Shown: positions 1 through 5,852 of the stretch, piece after piece
How the letters are laid out: the number at the start of each line of letters is the position of its first letter
Numbering within the stretch: position 1 is the stretch's first letter
Source: an uncultured Bacilli bacterium
Lineage (GTDB): Bacteria; Bacillota_I; Bacilli_A; RF39; UBA660
Direction: 5' to 3'
NCBI GenBank assembly: GCA_947632295.1
Contig: CANROQ010000015.1
Span: 1 to 10,997, forward strand
Length of the DNA stretch: 10,997 nt
Position numbers and translations under genes: made by a program
The notes under the pieces: model-generated
The model's input: only the letters and a program-made list of their open reading frames with translations
Told to the model about the DNA's origin: nothing
Databases searched by the model: none

Positions 1-363
1 TTAGCAAGATGGTGTGCGATATTTTTATCGCAAGATGAAAAAGAATTAAGAAAGTTATTAGGTGATGGATTTATGGAAAAAGATACAAGTGAAAAATTAG
101 TACAAGAAATCGATGATTTATCAAGTGATGATGAGTATATTGAATTATATACTGACCTACCACGTAAAGAAATGGAGAGAAATACTATAATTGGAGAAGC
201 AAAACTCGAAGGTTATAATAATGGAAAAATCGATGGCTATAATTACGGTAAACATGAAGAAAAAATGGAAATTGCTAAAAATATGTTAGATGAAAATGTC
301 GATTTAAATTTAATATCTAAATATACTGGTTTAGCAATAGACGAAATTAAAACTTTAAAATAG
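1..363 (+). CDS. Rpn family putative transposase / PD-(D/E)XK nuclease, C-terminal part (5' end outside window)
   Basis: The reading frame is open from base 1, so the start and the N-terminal nuclease domain lie outside the window. The visible 120 residues read like the C-terminus of Rpn/PDDEXK_2-family proteins. They begin with an L-x2-W-x3-F-L helix and continue with an acidic helix. A glycine-spaced stretch follows (E-G-Y-N-N-G, then D-G-Y-N-Y-G-K), as in the EG-x3-G-x3-G runs of this family. The end is the family's typical IAKN-ML-DENVDLNLISKYTGLAIDEIKTLK-type tail. Family knowledge: Rpn proteins are nucleases that promote RecA-independent recombination, and some act in phage defence. Nothing can be said here about the catalytic residues. 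The stop codon lies inside the left arm of a terminator, so this is the end of its transcript. The family call rests on pattern recognition of the tail only. Confidence 0.72.
   Translation, partial: LARWCAIFLSQDEKELRKLLGDGFMEKDTSEKLVQEIDDLSSDDEYIELYTDLPRKEMERNTIIGEAKLEGYNNGKIDGYNYGKHEEKMEIAKNMLDENVDLNLISKYTGLAIDEIKTLK
60..65 (+). promoter_or_regulatory. Internal Shine-Dalgarno site in the Rpn gene
   Basis: AGGTGA lies 7 bases before an in-frame ATG at 73. The same AGGTGA motif precedes the starts at 4939, 5875 and 8133, so this lineage clearly uses it for initiation. Here it lies inside a coding frame (codons for L-G-D), so it may be coincidence or a real internal initiation site. Confidence 0.45.
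73..363 (+). CDS. Possible internally initiated C-terminal short form of the Rpn protein (96 aa)
   Basis: Translation from the ATG at 73, directed by the internal AGGTGA, would give a 96-residue protein in the same frame as the Rpn gene. It would hold only the acidic helix, the glycine-spaced stretch and the final helical tail, with no nuclease domain. Established knowledge: E. coli rpn genes make a short C-terminal product from an internal start that acts as an antitoxin to the full-length nuclease. The size and content here match that arrangement. The alternative is that this is only an internal methionine of the long protein. No promoter for the short form can be recognised in the 72 bases available. 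Confidence 0.35.
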   Translation: MEKDTSEKLVQEIDDLSSDDEYIELYTDLPRKEMERNTIIGEAKLEGYNNGKIDGYNYGKHEEKMEIAKNMLDENVDLNLISKYTGLAIDEIKTLK

Positions 364-385
364 GATTATTATTTTAAAGTTTTTT
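349..385 (+). terminator. Rho-independent terminator after the Rpn gene
   Basis: A perfect 14-bp inverted repeat (349-362 with 370-383) encloses a 7-base loop and ends in a run of six T at 380-385. The stem is A+T-rich. The left arm holds the first two bases of the TAG stop codon. Confidence 0.75.
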
Positions 386-454
386 AGTAAATTTATGTAT
401 AAATCTATCATCAAAAAATTAACTATTAGATTACGAAATATAAAATAACTTTAC

Positions 455-486
455 AAAAAAAGAAGAATTTATCTTTTTCTTCTTCT
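455..486 (-). terminator. Rho-independent terminator after the SPFH gene
   Basis: Read on the minus strand, AGAAGAA (483-477) pairs with TTCTTCT (467-461) around a 9-base loop. Outer A-T pairs and one G-T wobble can lengthen the stem. A run of T follows (460-455). The stem overlaps the codons of the basic C-terminal tail, and the TAA stop lies in the loop. The stem is weak, so the call is moderate. Confidence 0.5.
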
Positions 487-1350
487 ATTATTTGGATTAT
501 AATTATTTCCAATATTATTAGCACCACTGATATACGTAATATTACTTCCGTTTTTACCAATTGTTTCAATTTCCAATATTTTTGCAAGTAAATCTGCTTG
601 CTGTTCTTTTGGAAAGTTTGCAATTGATCCTTTTATATTTTGTAGCATTGCAGCACGTCTTATATTATCTGTTTCAGCACTATATAAAGCAATTTCTCTT
701 TCAATTGCTAATTGTTCTCTTTTCTTCTCCAATTCTTGTTTTTTAGTTTCCATTCTTTCTTGCATTTCAACACGTTTGGTTCTATCATCATCTATTTCTG
801 GTAACTTTAATTTAGTTGCACCAAATTGTGTAAAACGAATACCATATTGGATTTCAAGGCTTTTAAATTTATCTCTTCCAATTTCATCTATAGATATACT
901 AGCTTTTGAAATATCTTTTGATTCTTGATTTCTAAAGTATTGTTGCATAATTGCCTTGATATTTTCAGCAAGTTTTTCTTTAAGATTCAATTGATTGGCA
1001 ATATATTTTCTAACATCAGTAATAGTATATTGAACAAATAAATCAACTGCAACTGATACACCATTTTGTGTTTTAAAATCAGTAATTTCTGGTAAGTTGA
1101 TTATTTGATCTCTTTTATCAATTATTTGAATATTTTTACGCCAAAAGAATTTACCAAATGGAAATCCGCCTGCTTCTTTAAATTTTGTTTCACCAAGGAT
1201 TGTTACATATTTTATGATTTGATATTCTTCAGGAATAACCCAAAAATTTCCAGTTCCAGAACAATTAACGTTAGTACTAGTATTTTGATTATTTTCATTT
1301 GAATTATAATGATTTTGGATTCTATCATGTATAGGATTAGTTCTTGCCAT
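469..1350 (-). CDS. SPFH/Band 7 domain protein without a membrane anchor
   Basis: A 293-residue protein. Residues about 37-187 form an SPFH (stomatin/prohibitin/flotillin) domain. It shows an N-terminal strand region leading to G-G-F-P-F-G-K-F-F-W (61-70), then the typical N-G-V-S-V-A-V-D-L-F-V-Q-Y-T-I-T-D segment (96-112) and a long amphipathic helix. Residues 188-235 are rich in E, K, R and Q and look like the usual SPFH coiled coil. The tail is Asn/Gly-rich and ends in R-R-R-K-R. The first 35 residues are polar, with no signal peptide or transmembrane segment, so any membrane association must be peripheral or through partners. SPFH proteins form oligomeric scaffolds, often at membranes; the specific role here is unknown. 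The ATG start has GAGGGG 7 bases upstream and a strong promoter. The gene is monocistronic, converges on the Rpn gene and diverges from rmuC. Confidence 0.85.
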   Translation of the reverse strand: MARTNPIHDRIQNHYNSNENNQNTSTNVNCSGTGNFWVIPEEYQIIKYVTILGETKFKEAGGFPFGKFFWRKNIQIIDKRDQIINLPEITDFKTQNGVSVAVDLFVQYTITDVRKYIANQLNLKEKLAENIKAIMQQYFRNQESKDISKASISIDEIGRDKFKSLEIQYGIRFTQFGATKLKLPEIDDDRTKRVEMQERMETKKQELEKKREQLAIEREIALYSAETDNIRRAAMLQNIKGSIANFPKEQQADLLAKILEIETIGKNGSNITYISGANNIGNNYNPNNRRRKR

Positions 1351-1375
1351 AATATTTCCCCTCTTTCACGCCTAT

Positions 1376-1404
1376 ATATTAACATACAACTATTAAAAAG
1401 TCAA
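1376..1404 (-). promoter_or_regulatory. Promoter of the SPFH gene (extended -10)
   Basis: On the minus strand, TTGACT (-35, 1404-1399) is followed by a 17-base spacer and TAATAT (-10, 1381-1376). TG sits one base upstream of the -10 (TG-T-TAATAT), giving an extended -10. The predicted transcript start is near 1369, leaving a leader of about 19 bases that holds the GAGGGG ribosome binding site (1363-1358). Confidence 0.7.
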
Positions 1405-1464
1405 ATACATTTGTAAAGTAAAATTTTCAATATGTAAATGATTTAAAATTTTTTTCTTTTATAT

Positions 1465-1470
1465 TATAAT
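1465..1470 (+). promoter_or_regulatory. Possible -10 element for rmuC
   Basis: A perfect TATAAT lies 17 bases before the rmuC ATG. The -35 at 17-base spacing is only TTTAAA (1442-1447). A start 7 bases downstream would begin the transcript at the GGAGG ribosome binding site itself (1477-1481), an unusually short leader. A chance TATAAT is possible in DNA this A+T-rich. Confidence 0.3.
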
Positions 1471-1487
1471 ATTGATGGAGGTAATTT

Positions 1488-2558
1488 ATGGATTATGTAA
1501 TTATAATTTTATTGGTTGCAATATTAATTGTAACAGTTATATCATTGTTTAAAAATATAAATGAATCAAATATTACAGAGAGATTGGGTAAATTAGAAAC
1601 TAATATGGTAAAAGAGATTAATGATTTTAAATTTGATTTAAATAAATCATTAAATAACGATTTTAATTCTTTAACTGATAGAATGGATAATCGTCTTAAT
1701 TTGATAAATAATAAAGTAACTGAAAGATTGGATGAAAATTTTGAAAAAACAAATAAAACTTTTACTTCTGTTTTGGAAAGATTATCGAAAATAGATGAAG
1801 CCCAAAAAAAGATAGATTCCCTATCTAGTGATATTGTATCATTACAAGGTGTTTTAACTGATAAAAAATCACGTGGTATATTTGGTGAGGTAAATTTAAA
1901 ACACATTATGGCTAATGTCTTTGGCGAAAAAAATGACAAAATTTATCAATTACAATATTCTTTTGCAAATAATACAATTGCCGATTGTGTTTTATTTGCT
2001 CCTGAACCATTAGGATTAGTAGCAATTGATTCAAAATTCCCATTAGAAAATTATCAAACTATGGTAGATAAAACTTTATCTATTGAAGAGAGGAATATCG
2101 CTGAAAAAAATTTTAAAAATGATTTAAAAAAACATATTGATGATATAAGTAATAAGTATATTATTCCTGGCGTTACTTCTGATCAAGCGATAATGTTTTT
2201 ACCAGCTGAAGCTATTTTTGCTGAAATAAACGCTTATCATAACGATATTATTGAATATGCTTATAAAAAAAGAGTTTGGATTACATCTCCAACTACTTTA
2301 ATTAGTACATTAACAACTATTCAGGTTATTATAAAAAATATTGAGAGAGATAAATATGCTACAGTTATTCATAAAGAATTAAATATCTTATCTGATGAAT
2401 TTAAGCGTTATAAAGAACGTTGGGATAAATTATCTAGAAGTATCGAAACTGTTAATAAAGATATTAAAGATATTCATAATACTACTGAAAAAATTACGAA
2501 AAGATTTGATTCAATTAATCAAGTTGAAGTAGATAAGATAGATAATAATAAAAATTAG
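1488..2558 (+). CDS. rmuC: DNA recombination protein RmuC
   Basis: A 356-residue protein with the standard RmuC layout. An N-terminal membrane helix (about 3-22) is followed by a coiled coil (about 25-120) and the RmuC domain (about 115-325). Diagnostic stretches are L-Q-G-V-L-T-D-K-K-S-R-G-I-F-G-E (119-134), A-I-D-S-K-F-P-L-E-N-Y (179-189), M-F-L-P-A-E-A-I-F-A-E-I (236-247) and V-W-I-T-S-P-T-T-L (263-271). E134, D167 and D181-x-K183 fit the PD-(D/E)XK-like core of the family. Family knowledge: RmuC is a presumed membrane-anchored nuclease that limits inversion at short inverted repeats and affects DNA rearrangement; its biochemistry is poorly defined. The usual W before G-E is F here. The ATG has TGGAGG 6 bases upstream. 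It appears monocistronic, ending at a bidirectional terminator. Confidence 0.95.
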   Translation: MDYVIIILLVAILIVTVISLFKNINESNITERLGKLETNMVKEINDFKFDLNKSLNNDFNSLTDRMDNRLNLINNKVTERLDENFEKTNKTFTSVLERLSKIDEAQKKIDSLSSDIVSLQGVLTDKKSRGIFGEVNLKHIMANVFGEKNDKIYQLQYSFANNTIADCVLFAPEPLGLVAIDSKFPLENYQTMVDKTLSIEERNIAEKNFKNDLKKHIDDISNKYIIPGVTSDQAIMFLPAEAIFAEINAYHNDIIEYAYKKRVWITSPTTLISTLTTIQVIIKNIERDKYATVIHKELNILSDEFKRYKERWDKLSRSIETVNKDIKDIHNTTEKITKRFDSINQVEVDKIDNNKN

Positions 2559-2591
2559 ATTCATTTAAATGCAATCTAATTTTTATTTTTA
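2548..2591. terminator. Bidirectional terminator between rmuC and the pilin-like cluster
   Basis: A perfect 14-bp inverted repeat (2548-2561 with 2573-2586) surrounds an 11-base loop. Ten of the loop bases (2562-2571) are themselves the palindrome CATTTAAATG, so the hairpin can extend further. The + strand reads into TTTTTATTTTT. The - strand reads into TTTTTATTATTAT. It lies between two convergent genes and contains the rmuC TAG stop. Confidence 0.75.
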
Positions 2592-2600
2592 ATATAAATA

Positions 2601-3455
2601 TCATTGATTTTCGTTACATAATTTCATACATACTTGTTTTGCTTGACTTTCAGTGTATGAAGGAATTGTTAGTTTTGTATTATAATATACACTACTCCAG
2701 CAAGCACTAAAACCAGCATATTTTTCAATATTATTCCAACATGAACTATTTTCATATTTGCCTTGTATTTCTTCGCTTAAAATCACTCCATCTATAGATT
2801 CATTAATATCTGGTAAAAAAGATGGACCAGTTGGTTCAATTACGTCTATATCTGGCATTTCCGTTATAGGTGTAGTAGTTGTTACATAAGGATTTTTTTG
2901 ACACAAATCTTTACAAAATAAATCTGCTTCCATATCATTGCGTCCTTTTGATTTCATAATAGATTTGCAGGATGCAAGACTTGAGAATCCTTCATAATCT
3001 GGAATTTTTTGAACTTGTGCCCAACATGAATCAGTTGAATAATCTATTGTTGTTGTTTTTTTAGTAGTTTTAGTAGTTGTCGTAGTTGACTTAATATCAG
3101 GGCCTTCATAATATGGTGTATCATCAGCTTGATAACTATTATTTAATATTGCTGATACACACGCAAAAGCCTTATTGCTATCAGTAACACCAGCGTTTTG
3201 TAATATTTGAACTATCCATTTGACAAATACTATTACAAAGAAAACAGCAGCACCAGCTATTAATTTTTTTATAAAAGCACCTTGAGCTTTTTTTATTTCG
3301 TCATCTTTTTGTGACATAACGGCTTTGCCAAAATCTAGACTACCCATTATTATTAGAACGACGGGGGTAAGATTTTTGATAAGATTAATAAGGTGATACA
3401 TAAATTGAATTGGTGCATTTGGAATTAAACCACAAGCATTATCTAATATATACAT
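2601..3455 (-). CDS. Type IV secretion pilin-like membrane protein with a duplicated Cys-rich C-terminal module
   Basis: A 284-residue protein. Residues 1-100 match the two upstream paralogues. They have M-Y-I-L, a Cys at 8, a hydrophobic helix (about 24-40), G-S-L-D-F-G-K-A (38-45), a basic loop (D-D-E-I-K-K, F-I-K-K-L-I-A-G), a second helix (about 68-86) and a Cys at 99. This resembles two-helix pilins of the T4SS pilin/TrbC-VirB2 type. By the positive-inside rule the loop is cytoplasmic and both termini are outside. A Thr/Lys-rich linker (123-136) leads to a module with four Cys (143-188), a Pro/acidic linker (189-237) and a second copy of the module (238-283). Each copy starts S-C-W and ends C-x3-C followed by residues such as Q-K-N or N-E-N. 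The function of the modules is not recognised; an exported, disulfide-bonded surface domain is inferred. The ATG has AAGGAG upstream that overlaps the preceding stop region, so it is translated as part of an operon. It stops at TGA, the only TGA stop in the window. Confidence 0.62.
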   Translation of the reverse strand: MYILDNACGLIPNAPIQFMYHLINLIKNLTPVVLIIMGSLDFGKAVMSQKDDEIKKAQGAFIKKLIAGAAVFFVIVFVKWIVQILQNAGVTDSNKAFACVSAILNNSYQADDTPYYEGPDIKSTTTTTKTTKKTTTIDYSTDSCWAQVQKIPDYEGFSSLASCKSIMKSKGRNDMEADLFCKDLCQKNPYVTTTTPITEMPDIDVIEPTGPSFLPDINESIDGVILSEEIQGKYENSSCWNNIEKYAGFSACWSSVYYNTKLTIPSYTESQAKQVCMKLCNENQ

Positions 3456-3469
3456 AAGAAATCTCCTTT

Positions 3470-3790
3470 TTAGTTATTTCCAAATATTTCGTTTAAACAT
3501 TCAACAGCATCGCTTGTATTGTTTGTTTGAATTAAATTTACGACAAGTTTAACTAAAGCTAACACAAAGAAAACAATAATACCAGTGATTAAACGTTTAA
3601 TAAAAGTACTAGTATTCTTTTTTATTTCATCTTCTTTTCCAGAAGCAACAGCTTTAACAAAATCTATTATACCAAATAAAACAATCATGATAGGTACGGC
3701 AACTAATAAAATATTATATACTGTTCCAATTGTGTTTGCTATTTCGTCTGGTATTAAATTTCCACATTTATATCCTTCTAAAATCATCAT
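3470..3790 (-). CDS. Minimal type IV secretion pilin-like two-helix protein
   Basis: A 106-residue protein consisting only of the core shared by its two neighbours. It has M-M-I-L, a Cys at 9, a helix at about 25-45 with G-I-I-D-F-V-K-A-V (40-48), a basic loop (K-E-D-E-I-K-K, F-I-K-R-L-I-T-G), a second helix at about 69-88 and a Cys at 98. The frame could be read from a TTG at 3808, but that is rejected. GAAGGA (3802-3797) sits 6 bases before the ATG at 3790, and starting there gives the M-[YM]-I-L N-terminus seen in both paralogues. It resembles T4SS pilin/TrbC-VirB2-type subunits, which are small, double-spanning and polymerise in conjugation systems. Whether this one polymerises is unknown. 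It lies 52 bases after the upstream paralogue and 14 bases before the next, so co-transcription is likely. It has no C-terminal extension and may be the plain subunit of the set. Confidence 0.65.
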   Translation of the reverse strand: MMILEGYKCGNLIPDEIANTIGTVYNILLVAVPIMIVLFGIIDFVKAVASGKEDEIKKNTSTFIKRLITGIIVFFVLALVKLVVNLIQTNNTSDAVECLNEIFGNN

Positions 3791-3796
3791 TTTAAT

Positions 3797-3802
3797 TCCT
3801 TC
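3797..3802 (-). promoter_or_regulatory. Ribosome binding site that fixes the start of the minimal pilin-like gene
   Basis: GAAGGA on the minus strand, followed by the 6-base spacer ATTAAA and ATG at 3790. It falls inside the longer frame that begins with TTG at 3808, which argues for the shorter protein. Confidence 0.7.
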
Positions 3803-3842
3803 TTTCAATTTTTTTATTATTAATTATAAGTATCGCAATATT

Positions 3843-4811
3843 TTAATTAGTACACATATCACACCAAAGTTTTATACAATAGTTTTCATTTTTAGTTTTT
3901 TCCTGTTCTTTAGCATATGTCATACATTTTTCATCATATTTTAATGCATCAAATTTTTTTGCGTATCCAAATCCTGATTCTTGATCAATATGTTTATCAT
4001 AAACTACTTTTGGTAAATTATAATAACCAATTTTCAAATCATATTTATCAATAATATTTTTATAATTATTAAATTCTGTTTTACAGTTTGGAGAATTCAT
4101 ATCATTATTTCCACGTTCAGCAACACAATCAGCATATAATGCAGCTGCGTCTAAAAAATATTCTGAATTGTAATTTCCTTTATCATATCCAGATGATTGA
4201 TATTTTGAGTGGCATTCATTATATGAAAGATCATAAGTTTTATCTTGATTGATACAAACATTAATATTCTCTTTATTTGTATTTTTACATTCTTCACATG
4301 ATTGAGTATTACCATTCGTAGTGGTTGTAGTTTTTGGAATATTATTATTTGTACCACATATTGAATTTGCTGATTCATTACATTGTTCATTTTTATTAGG
4401 TGATGTATTTGAACTCATACAATTTGCAAATTGTGTTCCATAACAATTCATTTTATCTACAATAGAATTATTAGAAGAACCATTAGAAGAACTAGTATTT
4501 GCTCCTCCTAGTACTAATAAGGCACAATTCATCGCGCTATTAGTGTCATCTAAACTGCTTAAAACTATTCTAAATAACCATGTAACGATAACTAAAACAA
4601 AAAATGTTATGCCACCAGCAATAAGTCTACTAATAAATGTTTTAGTACTAGCCGCTATCGCATTTACATCTTTTGCTGCTATCGCTTTGATAAAATCTAT
4701 TGATCCAAATACAACAATTCCAATTGGTACAAGAACAAGTATTATTTTATAAACTTGAGATAAAATACCTGTAACAACATTTGGAATATCGCATTCTGCT
4801 AAAATATACAT
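3843..4811 (-). CDS. Type IV secretion pilin-like membrane protein with a large Cys-rich C-terminal domain
   Basis: A 322-residue protein and the first gene of the minus-strand cluster. Its N-terminal 100 residues are the same core as the next two genes: M-Y-I-L, Cys 7, a helix at about 20-38, G-S-I-D-F-I-K-A (36-43), F-I-S-R-L-I-A-G (59-66), a second helix at about 67-84 and Cys 96. The cytoplasmic loop is less charged here (A-A-K-D-V-N). From 97 on it is Ser/Asn-rich and carries 14 more Cys (16 in all), with a short Thr run at 161-165 and a final C-x4-W-C-x2-C (312-320). Predicted topology puts this region outside. A C-x-n-G-N-N-D-M-x-n-C stretch (229-243) resembles C-x-n-G-R-N-D-M in the third gene, suggesting related modules. 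No known domain is recognised in the extension. It could be a minor or capping pilin-like subunit or an adhesin; neither is shown. A strong promoter and AAAGGG precede the ATG. Confidence 0.6.
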   Translation of the reverse strand: MYILAECDIPNVVTGILSQVYKIILVLVPIGIVVFGSIDFIKAIAAKDVNAIAASTKTFISRLIAGGITFFVLVIVTWLFRIVLSSLDDTNSAMNCALLVLGGANTSSSNGSSNNSIVDKMNCYGTQFANCMSSNTSPNKNEQCNESANSICGTNNNIPKTTTTTNGNTQSCEECKNTNKENINVCINQDKTYDLSYNECHSKYQSSGYDKGNYNSEYFLDAAALYADCVAERGNNDMNSPNCKTEFNNYKNIIDKYDLKIGYYNLPKVVYDKHIDQESGFGYAKKFDALKYDEKCMTYAKEQEKTKNENYCIKLWCDMCTN

Positions 4812-4835
4812 GGATATACACCCTTTCTATCGATA

Positions 4836-4864
4836 ATTATAACATAGAATGGTTATTATATCAA
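4836..4864 (-). promoter_or_regulatory. Promoter of the pilin-like cluster (extended -10)
   Basis: On the minus strand, TTGATA (4864-4859), a 17-base spacer and TATAAT (4841-4836), with TG one base upstream (TG-T-TATAAT). This is close to the sigma-A consensus. The predicted start near 4829 gives a leader of about 18 bases with the AAAGGG ribosome binding site (4826-4821). It is the best promoter in the window and suggests the three genes are well expressed. Confidence 0.8.
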
Positions 4865-4938
4865 ATAAAATATGAATTTTGACTAATATTTTGTATAAAA
4901 ATGTCTATTTTAAAAAATAATAAAATAGGTGAAAAAAG

Positions 4939-5826
4939 ATGCGACTAGTTTATATTGAAAATAGAGAATTATCAACTAAAATTTTAACTTATTTAGATTA
5001 TGGAAAAATAGAGTATACAACGGATATTAATAGTGAATTTAAAGTTTTGATTATTGCGCAAAATAATAAAAAAACGCAAGATTTAATGAAAAAAGCTAAA
5101 AAAATAATTTATATTGCTTATTTAGATGAGGTAAAACTTTTAAATAGTTATTTAAAAAATGCTAAAAAGTATGCAAGTTATAAGCATAAGATGAATGATT
5201 TTTTTGAATGCTGCAATCTTGTAATTACTAGTGTACCGTATTTAAAGAAAGTTATTAATCAAAAAAAAGTTGTTTTAATTCCCTTAGAAAATTTATGTAT
5301 TGGGTTATGTAAAAATAAATTATTTAATTTAAAAAGAAAGGCTATTACTATTATTGATAGTAATTATAAATATTTGGATATTATTTTTGATTTGATTAAT
5401 AAATTTCCTAATTATCAATATCAATTAATTGGTTTTAATGCTAATTTAAGTAAAAAAAATCGTTTGATTATTAATGATGTGCCTAATAATTTAAAATTAT
5501 ATAAATATTGTAATGAACGAGTTTTACAAAATTATTTAAGTAATAGTAATTTAGTTATTTTTTTTGATGATATTGTAGAAAGTCGTAATTATTTAAATAT
5601 TTGCTTAAATTTAAAAAAGAATTTACTTTTACTAAATTCTAAAGTTTGTACTGATTATTTAATTGATAATAAGAATGTTTATTTATTTGAATTAGATAAT
5701 ATTTTAAAAAAATATAAAAGAATTATTAATAATCGAGTTTGTAATTTAGGAATGGAAGGGTTTAATTTAGTCAAAGATAATAATTTTTCTAACATTGCTG
5801 ACAAATTTTGTAAACTTATCAAGTAA
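4939..5826 (+). CDS. GT-B-fold glycosyltransferase-like protein, degenerate
   Basis: A 295-residue soluble protein with no signal peptide or membrane helix. Its layout resembles GT4-type (GT-B) glycosyltransferases. The first half alternates beta strands and helices, including I-I-Y-I-A-Y-L-D-E (56-64) and C-N-L-V-I-T-S-V-P-Y-L-K-K-V-I (92-106). The second half has Y-Q-L-I-G-F (161-166), a strand-loop-strand to L-Q-N-Y-L-S-N-S-N-L-V-I-F-F (196-209), then E214 and a segment matching the nucleotide-sugar-binding end of the fold (222-255). The usual E-x7-E motif keeps the first Glu (E214), but the second position is Cys (C222). The protein is also shorter than typical GT4 enzymes of about 350-400 residues. 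It may act on an unusual donor or be inactive. The start has AGGTGA 6 bases upstream. A TTGACT at 4879-4884 has no convincing -10. It lies 48 bases before rnr with no terminator between, so co-transcription is possible. Confidence 0.5.
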   Translation: MRLVYIENRELSTKILTYLDYGKIEYTTDINSEFKVLIIAQNNKKTQDLMKKAKKIIYIAYLDEVKLLNSYLKNAKKYASYKHKMNDFFECCNLVITSVPYLKKVINQKKVVLIPLENLCIGLCKNKLFNLKRKAITIIDSNYKYLDIIFDLINKFPNYQYQLIGFNANLSKKNRLIINDVPNNLKLYKYCNERVLQNYLSNSNLVIFFDDIVESRNYLNICLNLKKNLLLLNSKVCTDYLIDNKNVYLFELDNILKKYKRIINNRVCNLGMEGFNLVKDNNFSNIADKFCKLIK

Positions 5827-5852
5827 TTATATCATTTTTCCTTGTTTTATTT

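Noticed and set aside
391..404. Small inverted repeat ATTTAT-GT-ATAAAT
   Set aside because: It is too short and A+T-only to separate from chance. It follows a terminator and has no T-run or gene nearby to regulate.
1493..1939. A 148-codon open frame antisense to rmuC
   Set aside because: It lies fully inside rmuC, has no recognisable domain or ribosome binding site, and its composition is that of a shadow frame.
3791..3808. TTG start giving a six-residue longer minimal pilin-like protein
   Set aside because: The ribosome binding site GAAGGA lies inside this extension and points to ATG at 3790, which also restores the conserved M-[YM]-I-L N-terminus.
3823..3828. TATAAT on the minus strand between the first and second pilin-like genes
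   Set aside because: The -35 position reads ACTAAT and no TG extension is present. In DNA this A+T-rich a chance match is likely, so the genes are better read as one operon.
3585..3944. A 119-codon open frame antisense to two pilin-like genes
   Set aside because: Its hydrophobic look is the mirror of the membrane-helix codons of the real genes. It has no ribosome binding site and spans the gap between them.
4879..4884. TTGACT as a -35 for the GT-B-like gene
   Set aside because: No acceptable -10 lies 16-18 bases downstream (TGTCTA at best), so a promoter could not be called.
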